Assembly: GCA_029783825.1 (NCBI GenBank)
Contig: JAREIK010011488.1
Location: forward strand, 1-64,000
Source: Sapria himalayana
Lineage: Eukaryota > Streptophyta > Magnoliopsida > Malpighiales > Rafflesiaceae
DNA: 64,000 nucleotides
Direction of reading: 5' to 3'
Position numbers and translations under genes: made by a program. Below the pieces are notes generated by a model, which had not been told where the DNA came from, searched no databases, and was given only the letters and a program-made list of their open reading frames with translations. Of the stretch, positions 1 to 10,507 are shown piece by piece. Every line of letters starts with the position of its first letter. Position 1 is the first letter of the stretch.

Positions 1-575
1 TGCGCTGGTAGTCTGTTGGCTGTCTAGATATCAACCTAAAAGAAATATAAAATAATTTTTTTTATTAATTAATGATAATAATTATTAAAAAAAAGAAAAA
101 TGTCAGGAATCTAGAAAACGAGAGAAAGGCTGAAAAAAAATGTTCAGCACTGGAGGGAAAGATAGTACAGAAAAAAATATCAGTGAATTTTCTTTTAAAC
201 CTAATGGATTTTCTGGAATCAGAATGAAATAATTCAAGAATTAAAGTTACTCTACACGACAAGATCTTCACATTGATATCAAATTTATAAAGTTTCTGTG
301 AAATATTCCGAAAGGTAGAGGTTTATCTTATCAGAATTCCTTTCTATTTAATGGCAAGAAATGATCATGGTTTATATTTCAATTCGAATTGTTAGAAATT
401 TTATTGGAAATAATTAATTGGTGAAATGTTTCGGTATTTCATTTAGTAAAAATTAGTATAGGACGAATTGGATTTGGATTGTTAAAATTGTGTCTGAAAT
501 ATGGATTAAATTGGAAATGATATAATTGCATTTCATATGCACGGGAACATTTTATATACATGGTTGGGTACATGA

Positions 576-595
576 TGTGTGTGTGTGTGTGTGTG
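576..595. repeat. (TG)n microsatellite in 5' LTR
   Basis: About ten TG dinucleotides. The homologous place in the 3' LTR (about 6788-6815) holds a TA/TAAA tract instead, so the motif changed after insertion. Confidence 0.9.
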
Positions 596-851
596 GATGG
601 TATTTAGCCAACTCGAATTGGGACAACGTCTAGACTGAGTTGCGTGTGATTTTATTTGGTATATGGTTATTATAGATTCTGAACTTGAATTGGGACAAGT
701 CCACACAGATTATGGCAGTGCTTATTTCTTGGATTAAATCCAAGAAAATCATATTTTATTCGGATAAATGTATAATATGATTTTCGGAGGAGGTCCATAT
801 TTTTCGGAATAATTCCAAAAAAATAAATATTTCTATAGATATATACCTATA

Positions 852-858
852 TACATAC

Positions 859-912
<54 letters not shown>
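852..912. repeat. (CATA)n-(TA)n compound microsatellite in 5' LTR
   Basis: CATA repeats pass into about 20 TA dinucleotides. The 3' LTR carries a pure (TA)n tract at the homologous site (7000-7052). Confidence 0.9.
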
Positions 913-914
<2 letters not shown>

Positions 915-1363
915 AGATATATAATATGTCACAGTTGGCTTCGCATATGTGAGGAGTTGATGAGTCTTAGGAATATGGGCATATTAACATTTCATCCATA
1001 ATTGCATTCATATAAACATTGTACTTGAATGGGTGTTGATATATATTCATGACATTTTACGTGCACTTAGGTAGGTAGTAACTCTGAAAGAGTTTACCCT
1101 ACTGAGCTTTGCTCACTCCATTGTGGGACCCCTTTTCAGGTACAAGTCCAGGATAGATGACAGATTCACATACGGGATCACACATGTGAAGGAAAGCTGG
1201 TTATGGCTTAAATAATATGATGGGTGTTTTGTTTCTTCCACTATGCAAATAAAATGTAAAATGAAAAAAAATGTATTGTATATTTGAGAAATTTTTATTT
1301 TATTACACATTGTATTGTGTGATGGAATGAATTGCACCCCCTGGGAAATGAGGTGTCACAATT

Positions 1364-1375
1364 TAGTATCAGAGA
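1364..1375 (+). promoter_or_regulatory. Primer binding site (tRNA-iMet type, degenerate)
   Basis: TAGTATCAGAGA starts three bases after the 5' LTR and matches the usual plant initiator-Met primer site TGGTATCAGAGC at 10 of 12 positions. Its position right after the LTR supports the call. Confidence 0.75.
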
Positions 1376-1610
1376 TTAGGTATACGAATACCTATAACTC
1401 AGAAATTGGTACAAGTTTCATAATGTGATAGGAACATTTAGATATATCGAATACTCAGGTAAAGAGAATAACACTAGGGTAAAGAACACATAACCTTAGT
1501 GATTCTGAAAATGAAATGATAATTTCAAAATGAAAAGACTATTATTAGTTGGCATGTGCACTAATAATAGGGAATGAATGTGATTCTTATATTATTATTT
1601 GACTTATAGA

Positions 1611-2420
1611 AAGATGACAAGTAGAGAATAAGGATGCTGGGGATGTCCACGAAATGAGGATCAATCCCTAGCCTTCTTTGATCAGTAGGCTCTAATAGCG
1701 GCTGTGGGTGTTGCTGTTGCAAGGGTTGCACAAACTAGTACAACTGGAGGTCAAGAAGGATCATGTAACCTTCAAAAATTCCTAGCACATCATCCTCCAA
1801 CATTTATGGGGGAGGAGACCCAATGGCAGCAGATTATTTGTTTCGACAAGTTGATAAAATCTTGGATGCAATGGAAATCACTTCCAATTTTATCAAGATC
1901 CGGCTAGCAGCATTTCACTAGAAGGTGAGTCACAAATTTGGTGGGATTGGATCAATGCCTTGAAGAATATAGAGGTAATGACATAGGAAGAATTCAAAAA
2001 ACTATTTATGGACGACTTCAGCTAGATATGCCAAGGCCCGAGAATTCCCTGAACTTAGACAATGAAATATATCAGTGTTAGACTACAAGGCTAAATTCAC
2101 CAAGTTGGCATGTTTTGGGAATAATTATGTGGCTACTCCATGATTATGGAATTCCAGGATTATAAGACATCACAATCCTAGACATTCGTGGGAAATATGC
2201 GAACACGATTTATTCCTCCTTTTTCTAGTATAGATCCAAGGAATTGGGTGCAATCTCAGGGTATTCAACAAATATCTCTTACTTCACAAACATATCAGGG
2301 AGGCCAAGGCATGGGTCGAGGTCGAGTCGAGAGCTCACAGACTGGGACTTTAAGGACCAAGGGTGTGTCTATGCAATTACACCACATATGGAAAGGATAG
2401 ATCAGTTAGTAGTACAATGT
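1611..2420 (+). pseudogene. gag pseudogene of the chromovirus
   Basis: Read across frameshifts, the stretch from about 1770 gives 'FLAHHPPTFMGE', then a segment like 'DPMAADYLFRQVDKILDAM', then 'IRLAAFHLEGES' and a WW pair. This is the standard retrotransposon gag core around the WW motif. A frameshift lies near 1815, a stop follows near 1920 and others come after. The zinc knuckle that should precede the protease is not visible. Instead, 2300-2400 goes straight into a G/R/S/Q-rich linker, so an internal deletion is likely. Non-functional. Confidence 0.75.
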
Positions 2421-2429
2421 ACTTTCTTG

Positions 2430-2760
2430 CTTTTTCATTTATGGGCAAGAGTTCTATTTGATTCTGATGTATCATATTCATTTATTTTTACATCATGTGT
2501 GAAGAATTGGGATTAAGAGTTAAAAATTTGGACAAGTTATTGCATGTGACTTCTCCTTTGGGGTCTAAGGTGAAAATTTGTCAGATATATCAAGATTGTG
2601 AGTTAGAAATCTCAAGGATTATATTCATGGAAATCTTTGAGTCATGGATAAGTCAGATTTTGAAGTAATTCTCGGCATGGACTGGTTAACATCACATGGA
2701 TCATTATTAATTGTGATCATAAATGATTTATTATCCACACACCAGATGATATATGTGTTG
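2430..2760 (+). pseudogene. Aspartic protease remnant of the chromovirus
   Basis: The segment 'VLFDSDVSYSFI' (about 2447-2482) corresponds to the retropepsin active-site block, which normally reads DSG[AS]SHSFI. Here the Gly after the catalytic Asp-Ser is replaced by Asp. Downstream, 'VILGMDWL'-like coding (about 2665-2690) is the usual C-terminal protease motif but is read across a stop and a substitution. Broken. Confidence 0.65.
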
Positions 2761-3009
2761 TATTTCAGGGGATAAGCTTGATACTTTACCCCTTACTATG
2801 TATGATTCTAAATGGCATGGACAACTTATGGGTTGGCTGGCATGTCTCACCCTAGAAGAAAAGAAATATTGAATATGAATCTTCCTTGGATAGTTTGTGA
2901 ATATGAGATTTTTTTTCCTAATAAATTACTAGAATTACTCCCACACAGGAATGTGGATTTGTGTATTTAGTTACATCTTGGTACATCACCCATTTCTATG
3001 ACTCTAGAT

Positions 3010-4260
3010 AGGATGGCACGATTGAATTACAAGAACTCAAAGTCCAGATACAAGCTTTGTTGGACAAGGGTTTTATTAGACCCAGCACTTCACCTTGGGG
3101 TGCTCTGATTTTATTTGCAAAGAAGAAGGATAAAACCCTTCGATTGTGCATTGATTATTGACAGTTGAATAGGGTTACGATAAAGAATCGATATCCATTA
3201 CCAAGGATTGATGATTTATTTGACCAGTTAAAAAGCGCATATGTCTTTTCCAAAATAGATCTTCGTACTTGATATCACTAGTTACGAGTTAGAAAGGCTG
3301 ACATCCCTAAGACAACATTTAGAACACGGTATGGGCATTTTGAGTTTACAGTAATATCTTTCAGATTAACGAATGCACCAGCAGTATTCAAGGATCTTAT
3401 GCATAGAATATTTCAGCCATATCTAGATTATTTTGTTGTGATTTTTGTAGATGATATTTTGATTTATTCTCAGTCCGAGGGAGAGCATGAGGATCATTTA
3501 CATATTGTTCTCCAAACTTTGAGAGAACATGAGTTGTATGCCATGTTTGGTAAATGTGACTTTTGGTTGATAGAAGTAAAATTTTTGGGACATGTAGTAT
3601 CAGCTACATGTGTGTTAGTGGAACCTGAAAATGTCAGGACTATCATGAGTTGGGAAAACCCAAAGTTAGTTTTTGAAATACGTAGTTTTTTGGGATTTGT
3701 TGGGTATTACAAAAGATGTATTGAGAATTTTTCTCGGTTAGCTGCTCCAATGACTAGATTGACCAAGAAGGTGTCAAGTATGAGTGGACTGATTCATGTG
3801 AAAAGATATTCCAGGAATTGAAAAGGAGGCTTACTTCAACACCTATTCTGATAATTTCGAATAGGGGGTAAAAATATATAGGAGTGTGATGCCTCAAAAG
3901 ATGGATCGAGATGTGTTCTGATGTAATTTGGGAGAGTGATTGCTTATGGTTCAAGACAGTTAAAAAATCATGAGAGAAATTACCCCACACATGATATAGA
4001 ATTTGTGGCTAGTCTTTGCTTTAAAAATATGTCACCACTATTTGTATGGGAAGCAATTTGAGGTATATTAAGATCGTAAAAGTCTAAAATATATCTTTAC
4101 ACAATGAGATCTTAACATGAGACAACGTCGATGGATGGAGTATCTAAAGATTATAATTGTACTTTGCATTACCATCCAGGTAAGACAAATGTGGTTGCCA
4201 ATACACTTAGTCAAAAGTCATGAGCTGCATTAGCTAGTATAGCTTTGTGAGAATGGGATA
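3010..4260 (+). pseudogene. pol: reverse transcriptase and RNase H of the chromovirus
   Basis: RT from about 3040: '[19 protein letters not shown]', '[13 protein letters not shown]' followed by a stop where RQLN should continue, '[13 protein letters not shown]' and 'FSKIDLR'. The catalytic box is 'FVDDIL' (about 3443-3460), followed by 'FLGHVVS'. The longest open piece is 3399-3821 (140 codons), covering the catalytic box to the connection domain ('[16 protein letters not shown]'). RNase H follows to about 4260, heavily broken, with 'LNMRQRRWMEYL'-like coding around 4115. The box is FVDD rather than the commoner YVDD. The order is that of Ty3/gypsy. Confidence 0.85.
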
Positions 4261-4479
4261 TGCTTGAAACTGGGATAATTCAGCTTAAATATAGCAGTCA
4301 AAATCATGGTATTATCGGGAGTTTAGTAGCTAAACCTTTGCTATTAAATAAGGTGATTAAGATGCTGAAACAATAAGCATAAATTTTATCTATAAAGACC
4401 CGAGTAGAGACTGGTACGTGTGATGAAGGTTGAGCTATTCATATGAATAGTAGTCTTTGGTTTAGGGGATGGATTTGGT

Positions 4480-5745
4480 TCCCTAGATAGTGGAATTGAG
4501 AGAGGAGATTCTTAAAGAATTTCATTGTTCTCATTTTACAGTACATCTAGGTGGCAAAAAATGTATAATGATATTCGTCGCTAGTATTACTGGTATGGGA
4601 TGAAGAGACATAATGGAAATTTTGTTCGACGATGCCTCACGTGTCAGCAGATAAAGGCGGAGCATCAGAGGCCAACAGAATTACTCCATCCTTTGGAGGT
4701 AGTAGAGTGGAAATGGGAACTATCACGATGAATTTTGTGACTCACTTGCCATGGACATCACGAAAACATGATGCTATGTGGGTAATTGTGGACCAGCTGA
4801 CAAAGCCCACACATTTTCTAGCAATGTGAAGGACATTCACACGCGAAGAACTGTGCAGGTTATACATACGAGAAATTGTCCAATTACATGGAGTGCCAGT
4901 ATCTATTGTATCGGATAAAGATCCCAGATTTATGGCTTATTTTTGGAAGAGTTTTCAAAAAGCAATGGGAACACAGTTGATAATGAGCACTGATTTCCAA
5001 CCACAAACAGATGGTCAGTCAGAAAGAACCATACAAATTTTGGAAGATATGTTGCGAGCATGTTAGCTAGATTTCAAGGGTAGCTGGGAAGAACATCTGC
5101 CTTTGGTCGATTTTGCCTATAACAATAGTTATCAAGCAAGTATCCAAATGGCACCATATAAAGCATTGTATGGAAGGACATGTTGATCTCTAGTTTGTTG
5201 GGCTGAGGTGGGAGATCAATCCATCACGGTCGAGATGTGATTAGAGATACCACTGAGAAAGTAGATTTGATACGACGACATCTTCTTACAGCACAAAGTC
5301 GATAGAAAAGTTATGCTGATAAATGAAGATGGCCCCTAGAATTTGAAGCGGGAGATCATGTTTTCTTGAAAGTGATGATAAAAAAGGGAATAATCAGATT
5401 TGTCAAGCATGGAAAGTTATTACTAAGATATATTTGGCCTTTCGAAATAGTCGAGAAGGTGGGTTTGTTTGCTTATCGATTGGCATTGCCGCCACATTTA
5501 TCTGGTGTCCACGAGATATTTCATATCTCTATGCTTAGAAAATATATTTTTGATCCAACTCATGTAATAGATTGGGGCGAACCAGTTATTGATGCAGATG
5601 AAATATTTAAAGAAATGCCAATACGAATTATTGATAGTCGAGATCAAGTTTTGCGACGCAAAACTGTGAGACTAGTAAAAGTGATATGGCCGCATCAAGG
5701 ATAAAAGAAGCAACATGGAATGTGAAGACACGAAGCATGGTTTTA
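4480..5745 (+). pseudogene. pol: integrase with C-terminal chromodomain
   Basis: Starts with an HHCC-like region: two His near 4522-4560 and 'CLTCQQIKAEHQRP' near 4633-4675. The DDE core follows: 'VIVDQLTKPTHFL' (Asp, near 4785), 'IVSDKDPRFM' (Asp, near 4913) and 'QTDGQSERTIQILEDM' (Glu, near 5030). Stops interrupt at about 4827 and 5065. The open piece 5366-5704 (112 codons) carries the integrase tail 'GVHEIFHISMLRKY' and then the chromodomain start 'VLRRKTVRLVKVIWPHQG'. One stop later the frame continues 'KEATWE', the conserved chromodomain end. Chromodomains are known to steer chromovirus insertion towards heterochromatin, which suits this location. Confidence 0.85.
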
Positions 5746-5858
5746 TCCTTTTTTGTTTGAAAATTAAGGTATGTATTTTAGTAATTTAATAATTATTTAA
5801 CTTTAGATATGTCTAAGTGCAAAGGATGTAATTGTGAGAATTTGGGACGAAATTCTTT

Positions 5859-5872
5859 AAGGAGGGAGAGAA
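5859..5872 (+). promoter_or_regulatory. Polypurine tract
   Basis: Fourteen purines (AAGGAGGGAGAGAA) end directly at the TGTG start of the 3' LTR. This is the plus-strand priming site. Confidence 0.85.
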
Positions 5873-6998
5873 TGTGAAATCCCAAAAAAAAAAGAATAAA
5901 TAACTAACATAATTTTTTTTTTTGGAAAAGGTGCAAAATGGTAATTTTTCAATACGTGAAAATAACCTAAAATTTTAGATCCATAATGATAAAATGGATT
6001 CTATATTGAATTTATCTTGGAAAATATATCTTCGGTATAAATTGTGTTAAATTTTTAGAAATCAGAATTTGTTATATTTTATTTTAATTAATTAATTATT
6101 AGAATATTTAGAAAAAAAAAATTTGTCAATTGAAAGACCATGCCACATCGTCACACGTGGTTGTGCTTGCGCGGGCGGTCCCATCGGGTGTCAAGGTGTC
6201 AATTTTCTTTTATTATCTGGGAAACGTCAGGAATCTGGAAAACGTTAGGAATCTGGGAAAACGTTAGGAATCTGGAAAAAAAAATAAGAAAAATATTCTG
6301 GAATCTAGAAGAAAAACATTAGGAATCTAGAAAAAGGGGAAAGAGTGAAAAAAAATGTTCGGCACCGAAGGGAGAGAGTACAGAAAAAAAATATTCATGA
6401 ATTTTTTATAATCGTAATGGATTATTTTGGAATCAAAATCAAATATTCCAAGAACTAAAGTTACTCTATATGACGAGATCTTCATATTGATATCAAATTT
6501 AAAAAGTTTCTATGAAATTTTTCAAAAGGTAGCAGTTTTCTATTATCAGAATTTCTTTTTATTTAATGGCCAGAAATGATAATGTTTTATATTTCAATTC
6601 GAATTGTTAGAAATTTTATTGGAAATATTTAATTGGTGAAAAGTTTTGGTATTTAGTTTAGTAAAAATTAATACAAGACATTGGATGTAGATTGTTAAAA
6701 TTGTGTCTGAAACATGTGTTAAATTGGAAATGACATAATTGTATTTTATACACAGGGGAACATTCCATATACCTGGGTGGGTACATGATATATATATATA
6801 TATAAATATATAAATAATTGTATATGGATGGTATTTAGGGAACTCGAATTGGGATAACGTCCAAGCAAAGTTACGGTGGTGCTTATTTCTCTGAATAAAT
6901 CCAAGAAAATCATATTTTATTCAAATAAATGTCCAATATGTTTTTCGGAGGAGATCCATAATTTTTAGAATAATTCAAAAAAATAAATATTTTTATAG

Positions 6999-7054
<56 letters not shown>

Positions 7055-7500
7055 AAATATATAATATGTCACGCATGGCTTCAGCATGTGTGAGCGAGTC
7101 GATGAGACTCAAGAATATGAGAATATAAATATTTCATTCATAATTGCATTCATATAAACATTGTACTTGAATGAATGTTAATATATATTCAATACATATT
7201 ACGTGCACTTAGGTAGGGAGTACTCTGAAAGAGTTTACCCTACTGAGCTTTGCTCACTCCGTGGTGGGACCCCTTTTCACGTACAGGTCTAGGACAGATG
7301 ACAGATCTACATACGGGATCGCACATGTGAAGGAAAGCCAGTCGCGGCTTAAATAATATGTCGTGCATTTTCTTTCTTCCACTGAGCAAATAAAATGTAA
7401 AACAAAAAAATGTATTTGTACATTTGAGAAAATTTTAATTTATTACACAATGTATTGTGTGATGGAATGAATGAGACCCCCTAGGGAATGGGGTGTCACA
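5873..7500 (+). repeat. 3' LTR of the chromovirus (complete, 1628 bp)
   Basis: Begins TGTGAAATCC and ends GGTGTCACA, so the termini are the inverted pair TGTGA/TCACA. Compared with the 5' LTR it carries extra copies of a short unit like 'GTTAGGAATCTGG' between about 6226 and 6335, where the 5' LTR has one. A (TA)n tract lies at 7000-7052. The palindrome at 7244-7256 is shared with the other LTR. The small open frame at 6140-6322 is made by the short repeats and is not a gene. Confidence 0.9.
7000..7052. repeat. (TA)n microsatellite in 3' LTR
   Basis: About 26 TA dinucleotides at the site homologous to 852-912. Confidence 0.95.
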
Positions 7501-9024
7501 ATAGGAAGAATAGGTAGAATAAAAAGAATAATAAGAATAAGAAATATACAAAGAATAAGAAGAGTAATACGAAAAAAATAAGAAAAAGAATAAAAACAAT
7601 AAAAAGAATAAAAAGAATAAGAAGAATAAGAAGAATAAGAAGAAAAAGAAGAATAAAAAGAATAAGGAGAATAAGAATAAAAAAAATAAAAAAAAATAAG
7701 AAGATTAAAAAGATTAAAAAGAATAGGAAGAATAAAAAGAATAAAAAGATTAAGAAGAATACGAAGAAAAGAATGAAAAAAAAGAAAAAAAAAGAATAGA
7801 AGAATAAGAAGAATAAAAAGATTTAGAAGAATAAGAAGAATATAAAGAATAATAATAATAATAATAATAAGAAAAATAAGAAGAATAAGAAGAATAAGAA
7901 AAATAATAAGTATAAGAAGTATAAGAAGAATAAGAAGAATAAAAAGAATAAGAAGAATAAGAAGTATAAGAAGAGTAAGAAGAATAATAAGAATAATAAG
8001 AATAATGAGAGTAATATGAATAATAAGAATAATAAGAATAATAAGAATAATAAGAAGATTAAGAAGAATAGGAAGAATAATAAGAATAATAAGAATAAAA
8101 AGTATAAGAAGAATAATAGAGTAATAAGAATAAGAAGAATAAAAAGAATAAAAAGAATAAGAAGAATAGAAAAAATAAGAAGAAAAAAAAGAATACAATA
8201 ATAAGAAGAATAAGAAGATTAAAAAGAATAAAAAGATTAAGAAGGATAAGAAGAACAGAAAGAATAAGAAGAAAAAAAGAATAGAAGAATAAGAAAATTT
8301 AGAACAATAATAAGAATAAGAAGTATAAGAAGAATAAGAAGTATAAGAAAAATAAGAAGAATAAGAAGAATAATAAGAATAAGAAGAATAATAAGAATAA
8401 TAAGTATAATAAGAATAATAAGAATAATAAGAATAATAAGAAGAATAAGAATAATAAAAATAATAAAAAGAATAAGAAGAATAAAAAGAATAATAAAAAT
8501 AAGAAGAAGAATAATAATAAAAAGAATACAAAGAATAAGAAGAATAAGAAGAAAAAGAAGAATAAGATGATTAAGAAGAATAAAAAGAATAAGAAAAAGA
8601 AGAATAAGAAGAATAATAAGAATTAGAAGAATTAGAAGACTAAGAAGAATTAAAGAATTAAAAGAATATGAAGAATAAAAGAATTAAAAGAATTAAAAGA
8701 ATTAAAAGAATATGAAGAATAAAAATAATATGAAGAATAATAAGAATAAGAAAAAAAGAAAAAAAAAGAAAAATAATAAGAATAATAAGAATAAGGAGAA
8801 TAAAATAATAAAAGAATAAGAAGATTAAGAAGAATAAGAAAAATAAGAATAATAATAATAAGTACAAGAAGAATAAGAAGAGTAATAAGAATATGAAAAA
8901 ATGAAGAATAAGAAGAATAAATAGAATACGAAAAATACAAAAATAAGAATAATATGAATAATAACAAGAATAAGAAGAATACGAATATGAAAAAAGAAAA
9001 AAGAAGAATGAGAATAAAGAGAAT
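7501..9024. repeat. AAG/AAT microsatellite array A
   Basis: Almost entirely AAG, AAT and AAA triplets on +, often as the 9-mer AATAAGAAG. It abuts the gypsy 3' LTR on the left and LINE copy 1 on the right. On the minus strand it gives a stop-free frame of 362 codons (7443-8531) made of S, Y, F, L and I, with no protein features. I treat that frame as an artefact. Confidence 0.97.
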
Positions 9025-9109
9025 CAATTTTTTATCTCTCAATTCTAGAGAGAGAAAGTTGCTTTCGTAGAGAGAGAAACACCAATATTGAAGCTCTCAA
9101 GCTTGAGTT

Positions 9110-10507
9110 ATGGAAAATCTCTCTAAGATATTTAATAAAAAAAATCCTTTGCCTTAGTTATTAATGAACCCATTATACTAAGCCTAGTTTTTTGTGTGAA
9201 GGATGGGGTGTCCAATAGTTTGTTTTTTGACTGTAGATATCGAGAAGCTTACTGCCCCATTCAAGCTCACTCTACTCACAAATTCTCACATGGGAACCCC
9301 GGATTCAAAGACATATATGCATTTTTTAAAGCTTTGAAGCTTCAGGAATCGGTAAGAATTGCATCTTATGATGTGAAACACATAATGATTGAACTCAAGC
9401 ACTTCTTTTGATTATGGCTATGCGGGCAGTGGAGCATCTCAGGCTATCCTATGAGGCTGTTCAAATGGATGCCCAAATTCACACTAAAGGAGGAATCTAG
9501 GCAAGCCCTGGTTTGGTTTTCTCTCCCTCACATCACATTTCACATATTCTATAAACATTCCTTATATCATATTGTTCTGTGTGTGGTAAGCCTTGGCTAA
9601 TAGATGAAGCTGTAGCCTTATGACAAGGCCGAGCGTGGCAAGGGTGTGTTGTAGAGGTTGATGTTTCTGCTCCTATCATGAATAGAGTGGTGGGTGGGTA
9701 ATGGGCATTTTAGCAGATATTGGCAAAATATAATTACAGAAAACACACCTTAATATTGTTTAAATTGTAAAAAAATTGGGTCATTTTGATTGGAATGCCT
9801 TGTAAAGGTGAGGGGAAAAGGGCTAGGCAAAACAAAAATGGAGGGATACATTTTGGGTAAAAAAGAGGCAGGAGGTTAGGGTAGAAGACGTGAGGGTAGA
9901 GGAGGGGTAGAAGGAAAGAATGGGGGAGACTGGCAGTAGGGGAGGAGAGGAAGGTAGTAGGGCAACAATTGAAGAGATGGGGGTAGGGGAGGAAGATGGA
10001 GATAAAGAGGAGGATAGGATAAAAATACTAGAAATAAAAAAATGGCTAGATGAAGGGATTAATGCGATAGAGGGGCAGGGAGGAAGGGATGGGGGATGAA
10101 AAGTAAGAGAGAGGTAATGAAAACAGCATTGTAATTGGAGTTAGAAAATTGAAATAATAAACTTCAATGGAGATGAGTTGACCTCCTATCAGAGGAAGGA
10201 ACTGAGGCTAAAATTTGGCTCATCCCGGTTATGCACAAAGGAATGTAGAGTTAAGAATCTACATTGGAACAAGATGATTCAAAGATGCAAAATCAAAAAG
10301 TGTGGGAGGGTATCCTGGAAAATAGAGAAAGTGCAATAGAAAAATAAATGGATGAGTTTACAAATAAGCAAATTGAATTTAGTAAGTAAAACTGAATAGC
10401 CTAAATCGAGTGAAGTAAAAGTGCAAAGAACCAAAAAAAAAATACTTAAACATGTACTATGAAACAAGATGCATACTAGAGCGCAAGCTAGACCTAATAA
10501 TGTATAA
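9110..10507 (+). pseudogene. LINE copy 1 ORF1 (DUF4283 / CCHC RNA-binding protein), broken
   Basis: Start ATG at 9110 ('MENLSKIFNKK'), the same place as in copy 2. A DUF4283-like region is visible at 9240-9540: 'HKFSHGNPGFKDIYAFFKAL' is followed by segments equivalent to 'LWLCGQW', 'GYPMRLFKWMP' and 'KPWLMDEA'. The zinc knuckle begins 'CLNCKK' near 9757 but the His and last Cys are lost. A G/E/R-rich linker (about 9800-10100) follows, then an amphipathic stretch. The frame ends in TAA at 10505-10507, overlapping the ORF2 ATG at 10500. Plant LINE ORF1 proteins bind element RNA; this copy cannot make one. Confidence 0.8.

Larger units (their letters stand above)
1..1360 (+). repeat. 5' LTR of the chromovirus (partial)
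   Basis: Base 1 aligns with about 6168 of the 3' LTR, so roughly the first 295 bases of the LTR are missing. It ends in TGTCACA, as the 3' LTR does. It contains a (TG)n tract at 576-595 and a (CATA)n-(TA)n tract at 852-912. A short palindrome, TGAGC-ttt-GCTCA, lies at 1103-1115 and is kept in the other LTR at 7244-7256. No significant open frame. Confidence 0.85.
1..7500 (+). mobile_element. Decayed Ty3/gypsy chromovirus (Tekay/Del-like), 5' end cut by the window
   Basis: Order of parts on +: partial LTR, primer binding site, gag, protease, RT, RNase H, integrase, chromodomain, polypurine tract, complete LTR. The order RT-RNaseH-integrase is that of Ty3/gypsy. The C-terminal chromodomain, the long LTR of about 1.6 kb and the integrase tail reading 'HISMLRKY' then 'VLRRKTVRLVKV' match the Tekay/Del chromovirus lineage as I know it. 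The two LTRs are recognisably alike along their length but differ by many substitutions and indels, so the insertion is old. No reading frame is intact. The 3' LTR ends exactly where the AAG/AAT array starts, so the element probably inserted into or beside that array; the 5' flank needed to test for a 5-bp target duplication is outside the window. Confidence 0.9.

Noticed and set aside
1113..1337. Minus-strand 74-codon frame in the 5' LTR
   Set aside because: Not kept in the 3' LTR and without protein features.
6140..6322. 60-codon frame in the 3' LTR
   Set aside because: Made by repeated short LTR units; the 5' LTR has no such frame.
7443..8531. 362-codon minus-strand frame rich in Tyr and Ser
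   Set aside because: Same artefact in array A. Its first codons run from the 3' LTR into the repeat.
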